Assembly: GCA_900757415.1 (NCBI GenBank)
Contig: CAAENU010000092.1
Span: 1 to 23,170, forward strand
DNA: 23,170 nucleotides
Direction: 5' to 3'
DNA from: an uncultured Oscillospiraceae bacterium
GTDB lineage: Bacteria; Bacillota; Clostridia; Oscillospirales; Oscillospiraceae
Shown one piece after another: positions 5,195-13,369 of the stretch. Each line of letters starts with the position of its first letter. Within the stretch, counting starts at the first letter, position 1. The position numbers were made by a program, and so were the translations under genes. Below the pieces are notes generated by a model. It saw only the letters and a list, made by a program, of their open reading frames with translations, did not search any database and was not told the origin of the DNA.

Positions 5195-7007
5195 TCTGCC
5201 AAAGCCGACGCTGGAGCTGTTGGCACGGTGCGCGGCGGTGCTGAAACCGCCCCCGGCTTTGACGCTTTCGGAGTGGGCAGACCGATACCGGGTGCTGTCG
5301 GCGGAGAGCAGCGCGGAGCCGGGGCGCTGGCACACGGACAAGGCACCATACCAGCGGGAGATCATGGACGCAATCGGCGACCCGCACATCCGCAAGGTGG
5401 TGATCATGAGTGCGGCGCAGATCGGCAAGACCGACGCTTTCATCCTCAATCCGCTGGGCTACTACATGGACTACGCCCCGGCTCCCATCCTCGTGATGCA
5501 ACCGACGCTGGACATGGGACAGACCTTTTCCAAAGACAGGCTCGCGCCCATGATACGGGACACGCCGGAGCTGCGGGACAAGATCGACGTGAAAAGCCGC
5601 TATTCCGGCAACACCATCATGAAGAAGAATTTCCCCGGTGGCCACATCACCATCGTGGGCGCGAACAGCGCAACGGGCCTTGCCAGCCGTCCCATCAAGG
5701 TGTTGCTGGCGGACGAGGTTGACCGCTATCCGGCCAGCGCCGGAACGGAGGGCGACCCGCTATCCTTGGCCCAGAAGCGACAGACGACCTTTTGGGACAA
5801 AAAGACGGTGATCGTCTCCACGCCGGTCATTAAGGGCCAGAGCCGCATCGAAACGGAGTTCAACCAGTCCACGCGGGAGGAATGGAACGTGCCATGCCCG
5901 GAGTGCGGGGAGTATCAACCCCTCGTGTGGGCCAACGTGGTATTTTACAAGGACGACCCGCAGGGCGAGGTGCTGTATAAGTGCGAGCGCTGCGGTGTAG
6001 TGAACGGAGAATACAAGTGGAAGCAGGCAAGCAAGCGCGGTCGCTTTGTGCCGGAGAACCCCGGCGCGGAGGCGCGGGGCTTCCACCTGAATACGCTGGC
6101 CTCAACGTTCTGCTCATGGAAAGAGATCGTGCAGAAATTCCTTGTGGCAAAGGAACAGCTCGATCAGGGAAACCCGGAGGGAATGAAAGTCTGGGTGAAC
6201 ACGGAGCTGGGCGAAACGTGGGAGGAGCAGGGCGAGCAGGTGGAGGATGCCGCGCTGCTGAACCGGCGGGAGCTGTACGATGCGGACGTGCCGGAGGGAG
6301 TGCTGGTTCTGACAGCCGGTGTGGACGTGCAGGACGACCGCTTCGAGGTAGAGGTGGTCGGTTGGGGCATCGGCAAGGAGAGCTGGGGCATCCGCTACCA
6401 GAAGATATACGGCGATATGCTGAAAGAGCAGGTATGGCAAGACCTCGACAATTTTCTGCTGGGCGGCTTCAAGAAAAAAGACGGGACGGTGCTGCACATC
6501 ATGAGCGCCTGCATCGACACCGGCGGCCACCACACAGATCAGGTATATCGCTTCACGGCGGAACGGTGGGAGCGAAAGATATGGTCGATCAAGGGCAAGG
6601 GCGGCGCGGACGTGCCATATATCCGAAATCCCACCACCAACAACCGCGTAAAAACGCCGCTGTTCATCATCGGCGTGGACGCGGGAAAGGCTCTGCTGTA
6701 TCAACGACTGCGGCATGAGACCAAGGGGCCGAACTACTGCCACTTTCCGATCAATGAGGAAGCGGGCTATGACGAGCAATATTTTATCGGCCTGACAGCC
6801 GAGAAAATGGTGGTGCGCTGGCGCAAGGGCAGAAGTGTTGTGGCGTGGGAGCTGAAAGACAGCAAGCACAAGCGCAATGAGCCGCTTGACCTGCGCAACT
6901 ACGCTACGGCGGCGCTGGAGATCGCCAATCCAATTTTGCAGGAGGGCGAGATCGCAAAGCCAATCAGAAAACGTCCGGCAGGCCGCCGGAGGCGAGGAGG
7001 GATTTAA
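5172..7007 (+). CDS. Phage terminase large subunit, GpA family
   Basis: 611 residues, close to lambda gpA (641). It is the ATP-driven packaging motor and DNA-cutting nuclease. Visible parts: Walker-A-like SAAQIGKT (80-87); Walker B VLLADEVD (about 177-184); paired cysteines CPEC (242-245) and CERC (271-274) forming a zinc ribbon; then the RNase-H-like nuclease with LTAGVDVQDDRFEVEVVGWG (Asp385), ACIDTGGHHTDQVY and IIGVDAGK; and a basic tail (RKRPAGRRRRGG). The ATG at 5172 follows GGGGAAGC; an upstream start at 5139 would lie inside the previous gene and adds nothing family-like. The next gene starts immediately after the stop. Confidence 0.97.
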   Translation: MKKRKIIDLPKPTLELLARCAAVLKPPPALTLSEWADRYRVLSAESSAEPGRWHTDKAPYQREIMDAIGDPHIRKVVIMSAAQIGKTDAFILNPLGYYMDYAPAPILVMQPTLDMGQTFSKDRLAPMIRDTPELRDKIDVKSRYSGNTIMKKNFPGGHITIVGANSATGLASRPIKVLLADEVDRYPASAGTEGDPLSLAQKRQTTFWDKKTVIVSTPVIKGQSRIETEFNQSTREEWNVPCPECGEYQPLVWANVVFYKDDPQGEVLYKCERCGVVNGEYKWKQASKRGRFVPENPGAEARGFHLNTLASTFCSWKEIVQKFLVAKEQLDQGNPEGMKVWVNTELGETWEEQGEQVEDAALLNRRELYDADVPEGVLVLTAGVDVQDDRFEVEVVGWGIGKESWGIRYQKIYGDMLKEQVWQDLDNFLLGGFKKKDGTVLHIMSACIDTGGHHTDQVYRFTAERWERKIWSIKGKGGADVPYIRNPTTNNRVKTPLFIIGVDAGKALLYQRLRHETKGPNYCHFPINEEAGYDEQYFIGLTAEKMVVRWRKGRSVVAWELKDSKHKRNEPLDLRNYATAALEIANPILQEGEIAKPIRKRPAGRRRRGGI

Positions 7008-7244
7008 TTGGCAGTCTTTACGAAAGAAATCTGTCAAAAGAAGCTGAACACATGGCTGGCGGCGGAGGAGGCTATCGCCACCGGCCAAAGCTATCAGATC
7101 GGCAGCCGTATGCTGACGCGAGCCGACTTAAAGCAGGTGCGCGAGGAAATGGAATATTGGGCCGGAAAGCTGGCAGAGGCGGAGGCAGAGGATAAGCACG
7201 GCGGGCGAAACCGCGCCTATCGTGCCGTGGCCCGCGACGTATGA
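7008..7244 (+). CDS. gpW-like / DUF6148 head-tail connector protein
   Basis: 78 residues. The segment LNTWLAAEEAIATGQSYQIG followed by SRMLTRADLKQVREEMEYW is the signature of the DUF6148/gpW-like small proteins found between large terminase and portal genes. Lambda gpW holds this exact position and joins the filled head to the tail connector; the function here is inferred from that. The start is TTG at 7008, directly after the terminase stop (TAATTG) and 7 bases after GAGGAGG. The end overlaps an ATG of the portal frame (ATGA). Confidence 0.82.
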   Translation: MAVFTKEICQKKLNTWLAAEEAIATGQSYQIGSRMLTRADLKQVREEMEYWAGKLAEAEAEDKHGGRNRAYRAVARDV

Positions 7245-7255
7245 GGAGGCAGCGC

Positions 7256-8842
7256 ATGATGAAACCGAACATCCTTGACCGGGCGATCATGGCCATGGCT
7301 CCCGTCCACGCGGCGAAGCGGGCGGCGGCGAGAGCCGCGCTGAGCGTGATCAACAGCGGGTACGGCAACTACGGAGCCAACCTGACAAAAAAGAGCATGA
7401 GGGGCTGGATGTACCACGGCGGCAGCGCCAAGGAGGACATCGAGGACAACATCGACATTCTGCGGCAGCGGAGCCGAGACGCTTACATGGGCATCCCAAC
7501 GGCCACGGCGGCGCTGAAAACCATGCGGACAAACGTGGTGGCGGGTGGATTGATGCCCGCGCCGCAGCTTGACAGCGACTATCTGGGGCTGGACGAGGCG
7601 GCGGCGGAGAAGCTGCAAGCGCAGATCGTGCGGGAGTTCGCCCTGTGGGCGGATACGCCGGTATGCGACGCTGAGCGAATGGACAACTTCTATCAGCTCC
7701 AGCAGCTCGCCTTTTTGAGCTACCTGATGAACGGCGACACCATCGCCCTGCTGCCTATGAAGCATCAGGCGGGACAACCGTATGATCTGCGTGTGCGGCT
7801 GATCGAGGCAGACCGGGTATGCAGCCCGGACGGCTTTGACCGGCTGATGCCCTGCACGGTGCAGGGCTACGAGGTGCAGAGCATCGTGCAGGGCGTGGAG
7901 ACAGACGCGGACGGCATGGTGACGGCCTACTGGATATGCAACCGGCACCCGCTGGGAAGCAACAGCGCCGTGGACGCAGAGGGGTTGACGTGGCAAAGAG
8001 TGGAAGCCTACGGCAATACGACCGGGCGGCGGAACGTGCTACACATCATGAGCCGGGAGCGCATCGGCCAGCGGCGGGGCGTTCCTCTGCTGGCACCCGT
8101 GCTGGAAAGCCTGAAACAGCTTGGCCGCTATACGGACGCGGAGATCACGGCGGCGGTGATCAGCGCCATGTTCACGGTGTTTGTGAAGTCGCAAAACCCG
8201 TCGGACGGCAGACCGTTCGGAGAAATGATACCGGCGGAGGAACTGATCGACAGCGCCGACCAGAGCAGCATCGAGCTGGGGCCGGGGGCCATCATTGACC
8301 TGAACCCCGGTGAGGAGGTGCAGTTTGCCGACCCGAAGCACCCGAACACCGGGTACGACGAGTTTACAAACGCCACCATCCGCCTGATCGGCGCGGGGCT
8401 GGAGATACCGCCGGAGGTGATGATGAAGCAGTTCACCACGAGCTATTCGGCGGCTCGCGGCGCACTCAACGAGTTCTGGCGCACCTGCAGTATGCAGCGG
8501 GACTGGTTCACGGACGATTTTTGCCAGCCGGTCTATGAGGAGTGGTTTGCAGAGGCGGTCGCCCGTGGGCGCATCCACGCGCCGGGCTTTTTCACCGATC
8601 CGGCGCGGCGCAAGGCGTACACGGCCTGCGCGTGGAACGGCCCGGCACGGACGAACCTGAACCCCGTGCAGGAAGTGGATGCCGCCATCAAGCGGGTGGA
8701 TGCCGGTTTCAGCACTGCGCAGGAGGAGACGGCACAAATGACCGGCGGGGACTACAACCGCAACATCAAACTGCGCGTGACGGAGGCCAAGCGCAAGCGA
8801 GAGGTGGACGAGATCGGAAAGCCGCAGGCGGCGGGAGAATAG
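7256..8842 (+). CDS. Phage portal protein, lambda gpB family
   Basis: 528 residues, matching lambda gpB (533). Forms the dodecameric ring through which DNA enters and leaves the head. Family features: SGYGNYGANLTKKS near the N-terminus; ILRQRSRDAYMGIPTATAAL and MRTNVVAGGLMP; MNGDTIALLPM; a central RLIEADRVCSP; LHIMSRERIGQRRGVPLLAP; and the C-terminal PPEVMMKQFTTSYSAARGAL. The ATG at 7256 lies 6 bases after GGAGG; an in-frame ATG at 7241 overlaps the previous stop and precedes that site. Neighbours (connector before, ClpP-like protease after) match the lambda W-B-C order. Confidence 0.96.
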   Translation: MMKPNILDRAIMAMAPVHAAKRAAARAALSVINSGYGNYGANLTKKSMRGWMYHGGSAKEDIEDNIDILRQRSRDAYMGIPTATAALKTMRTNVVAGGLMPAPQLDSDYLGLDEAAAEKLQAQIVREFALWADTPVCDAERMDNFYQLQQLAFLSYLMNGDTIALLPMKHQAGQPYDLRVRLIEADRVCSPDGFDRLMPCTVQGYEVQSIVQGVETDADGMVTAYWICNRHPLGSNSAVDAEGLTWQRVEAYGNTTGRRNVLHIMSRERIGQRRGVPLLAPVLESLKQLGRYTDAEITAAVISAMFTVFVKSQNPSDGRPFGEMIPAEELIDSADQSSIELGPGAIIDLNPGEEVQFADPKHPNTGYDEFTNATIRLIGAGLEIPPEVMMKQFTTSYSAARGALNEFWRTCSMQRDWFTDDFCQPVYEEWFAEAVARGRIHAPGFFTDPARRKAYTACAWNGPARTNLNPVQEVDAAIKRVDAGFSTAQEETAQMTGGDYNRNIKLRVTEAKRKREVDEIGKPQAAGE

Positions 8843-8855
8843 GAGGAAAAGAGAA

Positions 8856-9950
8856 ATGCCCGAAAACAAGAAATTCTGGAAATTCTGCAATCAGGCAGGA
8901 AACAAGGTGGAGCTGCTGCTTTACGGTGACATTTCACAGACGAGCTGGTGGGGCGACGAGGTGACCCCGAAGCAGTTTGCGGAGGAGCTGGCCGGGCTGG
9001 GAGTGCTGGACGAGATCACGGTGCGCATCAACAGCGGCGGCGGTGATGTGTTCGCGGCGCAGGCCATCGGAAACCAGCTTGAACAGCATCCGGCGGCGGT
9101 GACGGCGAAGATCGACGGCCTGTGCGCCAGCGCGGCAACCATCGTCGCCTGCCATTGCGGCAAGGTAATCGCCGCCACCGACAGCACCTACATGGTGCAT
9201 CCGGTGCGCATGGGCGCTTATGGCTACTACAACGCCGAGGAATTGCAGAAATACATCGAGGCGATGAACGCCATCCGGGAAAGCATCGTGGGCCTGTATG
9301 TGAAAAAGACAGGCAGAGATAAGGACGAGGTGGCCGGATGGATGGACGAGACAAGCTGGTGGACGGCGGCGCAGGCCAAGGAAAACGGCTTTATCGACGA
9401 GTTGACGGACGAGGCGGACGGCGCGGTGATCGAAAACCGGGACGGGCTGCTGTTCGTCAACAGCGTCAACACACACCTGCCTTTCGACAAGGCACCTAAC
9501 TTTGTACAAAGCAGCAAGGCAGCTCCCGCCTCCTGCTCTGTAAATAACAACTGCCATAAGGAGGTAACGAACATGGCAAACGAGATCAAGACCGTGGACG
9601 ACCTGCGCGGGGCCTATCCCGCACTGGTCAATGAAATCGAGGAGGCGGCGGCGAACAAAGCGACGAGCGACGAGCGCCAGCGCATCCACGACATCGAGGA
9701 CATGGCCCTGTCCGGCAGCGAGGCGCTGACGAATGAGGCCAAGTTCACAAAGCCGGTGAGCGCCAGCGAGTACGCTGTGGCCATGATGAAAGCTGCAAAG
9801 GAGAGCGGCAACGCATGGCTCAACGGAGCAAAGGCCGATGCCGACAAGAGCGGCATGGGCGGCGTGAAGAATGACAGCGGCACCGGCGGCAGCGCGGGCA
9901 AGCAGGACGAGTTCATGGACGCGATCAAGTCCATGGGCAAGAAGCAGTAA
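8856..9950 (+). CDS. ClpP-like head maturation protease with C-terminal scaffold region
   Basis: 364 residues. Residues about 18-200 form a ClpP/S14-type serine protease: GDISQTSWWGDE, VRINSGGGDVFAAQAIGNQL, the nucleophile in GLCASAAT (Ser92) and the His in STYMVHPVRMG (His115), with GRDKDEVAGWMDETSWWTA following. Residues after about 205 are a linker and a charged helical region ending MDAIKSMGKKQ. Known role: cleaves scaffold and related proteins during head assembly, like lambda gpC. AGGAGG precedes the ATG. The C-terminal 125 codons carry their own internal start (9573), reproducing the lambda C/Nu3 arrangement. Confidence 0.94.
   Translation: MPENKKFWKFCNQAGNKVELLLYGDISQTSWWGDEVTPKQFAEELAGLGVLDEITVRINSGGGDVFAAQAIGNQLEQHPAAVTAKIDGLCASAATIVACHCGKVIAATDSTYMVHPVRMGAYGYYNAEELQKYIEAMNAIRESIVGLYVKKTGRDKDEVAGWMDETSWWTAAQAKENGFIDELTDEADGAVIENRDGLLFVNSVNTHLPFDKAPNFVQSSKAAPASCSVNNNCHKEVTNMANEIKTVDDLRGAYPALVNEIEEAAANKATSDERQRIHDIEDMALSGSEALTNEAKFTKPVSASEYAVAMMKAAKESGNAWLNGAKADADKSGMGGVKNDSGTGGSAGKQDEFMDAIKSMGKKQ
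9573..9950 (+). CDS. Nested in-frame scaffolding protein (Nu3-like)
   Basis: Within the protease gene, in the same frame, AAGGAGG (9558-9564) lies 8 bases before an ATG at 9573, a better initiation site than many in this operon. Translation from it gives 125 residues, MANEIKTVDDLRGAYPALVN through a helical, charged, Gly/Ser-rich section to MDAIKSMGKKQ. In lambda the scaffold Nu3 is made the same way, from an internal start near the end of the protease gene C. The sequence is not recognisably homologous to Nu3; the call rests on the internal site, position and composition. Confidence 0.75.
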   Translation: MANEIKTVDDLRGAYPALVNEIEEAAANKATSDERQRIHDIEDMALSGSEALTNEAKFTKPVSASEYAVAMMKAAKESGNAWLNGAKADADKSGMGGVKNDSGTGGSAGKQDEFMDAIKSMGKKQ

Positions 9951-9965
9951 AGGAGGAGAAAGAAC

Positions 9966-10322
9966 ATGAGCATGGATTTGGCGAAAAAGACCTTTTCCAC
10001 CCAGCCGGATTACCTGATCGCGGGTAATGCGGAGATCGTTACGGCAGTCAAGGAGGCATCCGCCGCATTGAAGCGCGGCGCTCCCGTGGTTCTCAACAGC
10101 GATGGTAAGCTGGCCGCCATCAGCGTGAGCGGCAGCTCCGCTCCCTACACCGTGACCACCACGGGACTGTACGGCATTCTGGCGGAGGATGTCGCATCGG
10201 GTGAGGACGGCATCGTGTACCTCTCCGGCGAGTTCTTCGCCGACGCGCTGGTGCTGCCTGCCAACGCCACCGCTGCGGACGTGGAGGTTCCTCTGCGTAA
10301 CCTCGGCATCTACTTGAAGTAA
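9966..10322 (+). CDS. Head decoration protein, lambda gpD-like
   Basis: 118 residues (lambda gpD has 110). The motifs KRGAPVVLNSDGKLAAIS, YGILAEDVASGEDGIVYLSG and FFADALVLPANA are typical of the gpD/HDPD family, whose trimers stabilise the expanded capsid. AAAGGAGGAG precedes the ATG, with the upstream stop running into it. It lies directly before the major capsid gene as in lambda (D-E). Confidence 0.9.
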   Translation: MSMDLAKKTFSTQPDYLIAGNAEIVTAVKEASAALKRGAPVVLNSDGKLAAISVSGSSAPYTVTTTGLYGILAEDVASGEDGIVYLSGEFFADALVLPANATAADVEVPLRNLGIYLK

Positions 10323-10337
10323 GGAGGAAGAAAGAAC

Positions 10338-11390
10338 ATGGCTAACGAAGTGAACATTTACTCCCCCCGCTATCTGGCGGAGGTGGTGAGACAGACCCCT
10401 GCCGTACACACCTATTTCCGCGACACCTTTTTCACCAACATCAAGACGTTCGCTACCGAGCGCGTGGACATCGACCTTGTGAAAGGCGACCGCCGCATGG
10501 CGGCCTTTGTCCATCCTCGCGTGGGCGGCAAGGTGTTGAAAGCCAACGGCTACCAGACTGAGAGCTACAAGCCCCCTCTGATCAACCCCTATGACGTGAC
10601 CACCGCTGACCAGCTCATGAACCGCATGCCGGGCGAAGATCTGTACAGCGGCATGACCCCTGCACAGAGGGCCGCGCAGAAGCTCATGGAGGAGTACGCC
10701 ACGCTGAACGACGCGACCACGCGCCGCGAGGAGTGGATGGCGGTGCAGGCCATCGTGACCGGCACCATCCCCATTGTGGGCGAGGGCGTGAACGAGACCA
10801 TCGACTTCGGCCTGACCAACAAGAAAACCCTGACCGGTGACAACAAGTGGGGCGGCACCAAGGCTGACATCCTCGGCAACCTCGGCGACTGGACGGACGC
10901 GGTGCTGCACGGCGGCTTTGCCAACGTGGACACCCTCATCATGGGCAAGACGGCAAAGGCAAAGTTCTTTGCCGATGCCAACGTGCAGAAGATGCTGGAC
11001 AACCGCCGCATGAACCTCGGCGAGATCGCCCCCCGCGACCTGCCCAACGGCGTGAAGTACCTCGGCCACCTGAACGACCCCAGCCTTGACATGTATGTTT
11101 ATGGCGAGGTCTACTACGACGACTGGACTAACCCTGACGCGCCGGAGACCAAGCCCCTTATCCCGGACAACATGATCATCCTGATCAGCTCCAGACCCAA
11201 CTACATGATGGCCTACGGTGCCTGCACCTACATCGAGGACGCATCCGGCCTGTGGGTGACATCCCAGACCAGCCGCGTCCTGCGCAGCTATGTGGAGCAT
11301 CATCCCGACCGCCGCATGGTGGAGCTGCAGGCGCACCCGCTGCCCATCCCCGACAAGGTGGATAGCTGGCTGGTGGCGACCGTGTGTTGA
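10338..11390 (+). CDS. Major capsid protein, lambda gpE family
   Basis: 350 residues (lambda gpE has 341). Forms the icosahedral HK97-fold shell. Supporting features: VNIYSPRYLAEVVRQTPAVH at the N-terminus, FATERVDIDLVKGDRRMAAF, the inner VMGKTA-like segment (LIMGKTAKAKFFADANVQKM), the loop after YVYGEVYYDD, and the C-terminal TSQTSRVLRSYVEHHPDRRM. The initiation region TAAGGAGGAAGAAAGA is nearly identical to that of the tail sheath gene, consistent with high expression. A strong hairpin begins 36 bases after the stop, inside the next gene. Confidence 0.95.
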   Translation: MANEVNIYSPRYLAEVVRQTPAVHTYFRDTFFTNIKTFATERVDIDLVKGDRRMAAFVHPRVGGKVLKANGYQTESYKPPLINPYDVTTADQLMNRMPGEDLYSGMTPAQRAAQKLMEEYATLNDATTRREEWMAVQAIVTGTIPIVGEGVNETIDFGLTNKKTLTGDNKWGGTKADILGNLGDWTDAVLHGGFANVDTLIMGKTAKAKFFADANVQKMLDNRRMNLGEIAPRDLPNGVKYLGHLNDPSLDMYVYGEVYYDDWTNPDAPETKPLIPDNMIILISSRPNYMMAYGACTYIEDASGLWVTSQTSRVLRSYVEHHPDRRMVELQAHPLPIPDKVDSWLVATVC

Positions 11391-11391
11391 C

Positions 11392-11802
11392 ATGGCGCTG
11401 TTCGAGCTAAAGCAGGAATACAGCGGAGCGGAGGGGGCTGCCCCTCCGCTCACTTTTAAGGACTGTGCCGCAGCGGACATCGACGCGGCTTTCTTTGAGC
11501 AGGACGAACACGCGGACTGGCATACGGTTGACGGAAAGGACGCGCTGGTGATCGTGGACGATCAGCGGCTCAAAGAGCATAACGCCCATTGGGAGGCGGG
11601 AGCCAAGCAGAACTTCGACACGGGACTATATACGGCCTACACGGTGCTGTATATCCGTGTGAGGGACTACGGGCCGAAGCCGAAAGTAGGCAAGCATCTT
11701 GTTCTGGACAAGGGGACAAACCGGCAGCGGTCGTACACCATCCTCAACTGTGAGGAGGAGGCGGGCGTGTACCGCATTTCCATGGAAAGGACGCGGCAAT
11801 GA
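11392..11802 (+). CDS. Probable head-tail attachment protein (FII-like)
   Basis: 136 residues. The position between the major capsid and the gpZ-like protein is that of lambda FII, which links head and tail. The C-terminal half (LYIRVRDYGPKPKVG, then SYTILNCEEEAGVYRISMER) resembles the small beta-barrel phage attachment family but only loosely. The ATG at 11392 lies one base after the capsid stop with no Shine-Dalgarno sequence, so it depends on coupling to capsid translation. Codons 12-20 contain a strong hairpin with a short T-run (11426-11457). Its stop overlaps the next start (ATGA). Confidence 0.65.
   Translation: MALFELKQEYSGAEGAAPPLTFKDCAAADIDAAFFEQDEHADWHTVDGKDALVIVDDQRLKEHNAHWEAGAKQNFDTGLYTAYTVLYIRVRDYGPKPKVGKHLVLDKGTNRQRSYTILNCEEEAGVYRISMERTRQ
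11426..11457 (+). terminator. Strong hairpin just after the capsid gene (possible attenuator)
   Basis: GAGCGGAGGGG (11426-11436), loop GCTG, CCCCTCCGCTC (11441-11451), then ACTTTT. The stem is a perfect 11 bp and lies within the coding sequence of the next gene. It could partly terminate transcription or protect the 3' end of capsid mRNA. Confidence 0.55.
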
Positions 11803-12494
11803 GCAGAGTAACCTATGACGCAGGGAACCTAACCATCGAAGTGGACGGGCTGGACACCGTGGCGGCGGCGCTGGGCGATTTGAAGAAAAAGACCCCGGCG
11901 GCGGCCAAGGTAGCCATCAACGCCACGGCACGGCAGGCCCGCAAGCTGATGATAGCAAAGGCAAAGGCGCGGTACGCCGTGAACGCGGCGGGCAGGCGGC
12001 ACCTGAAAGACCTTGTGCAGCGGAAAAAGGCAAGCAACACCAGCTTGAGCGCGGAGCTGCACATCGCAAAGATGCGCAACGATCTCGGTTATTTCCAGCA
12101 CAGGCCGACAGAGCGCTTTACCGGGCGTGAGGTTTTGCACCACGCGCCAAAGTATGTGAAAGCCCGTGTTCTGAAAGCCTCGTCCATGGCGGCGCTGACG
12201 GGCAACGCCAACATGAGCAAGGGATTTCTCGTGCAGTTCAAGAGCGGCCACATCGGCATGGTGCAGCGGCAGATCGGCTCCAGCTCCAGCCACACGGTCA
12301 CGGAGCGGGGGCATCCGAGATGGCGGAACAAAAACGGTAAGGTGGAAAAGCTGGTGACGATGGGAAGCCCGTCGGCCTCGGCGATGCACTCTACCGTATG
12401 GCCGATGGTGGAGCCGGAGGTGTCCGAGTATCTGCAAGACCGACTGATGGAGCAGACCGAACGGGTGCTGGCGCGAGCGGCGAGGAGGAAGTAA
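11799..12494 (+). CDS. Minor tail protein, gpZ-like
   Basis: 231 residues, somewhat longer than lambda gpZ (192). The N-terminus (LTIEVDGLDTVAAALGDLKK, then AAAKVAINATARQARKLMIA) and the alternating basic helices match the phage minor-tail Z family, involved in tail completion and joining. Basic residues dominate throughout and at the end (RVLARAARRK). It starts by ATGA overlap with the preceding gene. Its presence in front of a contractile tail module marks the edge of the lambda-like part. Confidence 0.83.
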   Translation: MSRVTYDAGNLTIEVDGLDTVAAALGDLKKKTPAAAKVAINATARQARKLMIAKAKARYAVNAAGRRHLKDLVQRKKASNTSLSAELHIAKMRNDLGYFQHRPTERFTGREVLHHAPKYVKARVLKASSMAALTGNANMSKGFLVQFKSGHIGMVQRQIGSSSSHTVTERGHPRWRNKNGKVEKLVTMGSPSASAMHSTVWPMVEPEVSEYLQDRLMEQTERVLARAARRK

Positions 12495-12497
12495 GCC

Positions 12498-13025
12498 ATG
12501 AAGAACTATATGGATGCGGTGAGGGCCGCAGGCATCGGGCGAACTCCCCAGCTCTGCCAAGATGCGCTGATCGAAACGCTGGAGGAGCTTTTCGTCGGGA
12601 AAAAGTACAACGGCCAGCAGAGCCGCAAGGAGCTGAAAATCTTCAAGCAGGATTTGCCGGTGCCGGAGGACTATGACGCGGATGTGGACACGGATGCGGC
12701 GGCAGCCCCGTACATCGTTGTGCGCATGACCGGAGGCGAGATCAAGAACGACGACGGGCCGCAGGCGGTGGAGTTCAGCCTGATCGTGTGCGCCTACGAC
12801 GAGGGCAAGGAGCGAGAGGGCTATCAGGATGTTGCCAACATCAAGGAGGACATCGTGCAGCGGTTATGCACCAAGCCGTATTTCGGCGGGGCGTTTACCG
12901 TACTGAAACCCATCGTGTGGGCCATGCAGCAGGACGACACCTACCCGTACTATTTCGGGGCGTGTTCGCTGACCTGCACCGCACCGGCCATGACACAGGA
13001 CACAGAAATGGAGGAGCTGGTATGA
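12498..13025 (+). CDS. Putative tail terminator / neck protein
   Basis: 175 residues. Segments YIVVRMTGGEIKNDDGPQAV and EFSLIVCAYDEGKEREGYQD followed by IKEDIVQRLCTKPYFGGAFT give the alternating beta-alpha pattern of small tail-terminator/completion proteins (lambda U-like fold), but I cannot assign the family with certainty. The position between gpZ-like and sheath genes supports a role at the head-tail interface. GGAGGAAG precedes the ATG. The stop overlaps the next start (ATGA). Confidence 0.6.
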   Translation: MKNYMDAVRAAGIGRTPQLCQDALIETLEELFVGKKYNGQQSRKELKIFKQDLPVPEDYDADVDTDAAAAPYIVVRMTGGEIKNDDGPQAVEFSLIVCAYDEGKEREGYQDVANIKEDIVQRLCTKPYFGGAFTVLKPIVWAMQQDDTYPYYFGACSLTCTAPAMTQDTEMEELV

Positions 13026-13354
13026 GCAAGAGAAGCGATAAGCTGGCGGCGGATGCCGCTGTGAATGAGACGGCTATCCCGGCGGCGGAGACTGCTGCCG
13101 AGACTGCGGCCACGGAGCGGGAGAAAACAAGCGTGACGCAGGTTTACTGCGGCCCAACGGTGCGCGGCGTTGCCAAGCAGTACACGGTGTTTCGCGGCGG
13201 CATCCCGGAGGCACTGGAGGCGTTCATCGCCATTCACCCGGAGACCGCCGCGCTGGTGGTGGACGTGGAGCGCTTTGCCGAGACGAGAAAGCGGCTGGAG
13301 ACCGCAGGAACGGCGGAGGCCATTCTGTACGGCAAGATCAAATCCGAACTGTAA
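13022..13354 (+). CDS. Hypothetical phage protein preceding the tail sheath
   Basis: 110 residues. The first 35 are Ala/Glu/Thr-rich and probably disordered; the rest (TQVYCGPTVRGVAKQYTVFR, then GGIPEALEAFIAIHPETAAL) is a small globular domain. Small proteins with a YxGPT...QYTVF pattern occur before sheath genes in related prophages as I remember, with unknown role. Translation is coupled to the preceding gene (ATGA). Its stop is part of the sheath gene's TAAGGAGG site. Confidence 0.65.
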   Translation: MSKRSDKLAADAAVNETAIPAAETAAETAATEREKTSVTQVYCGPTVRGVAKQYTVFRGGIPEALEAFIAIHPETAALVVDVERFAETRKRLETAGTAEAILYGKIKSEL

Positions 13355-13369
13355 GGAGGAAGAAAGACT

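Noticed and set aside
8934..11480. 848-codon minus-strand open frame
   Set aside because: Shadow of the protease, decoration and capsid genes, a product of their codon bias; no start signal and His/Val/Gly-rich composition.
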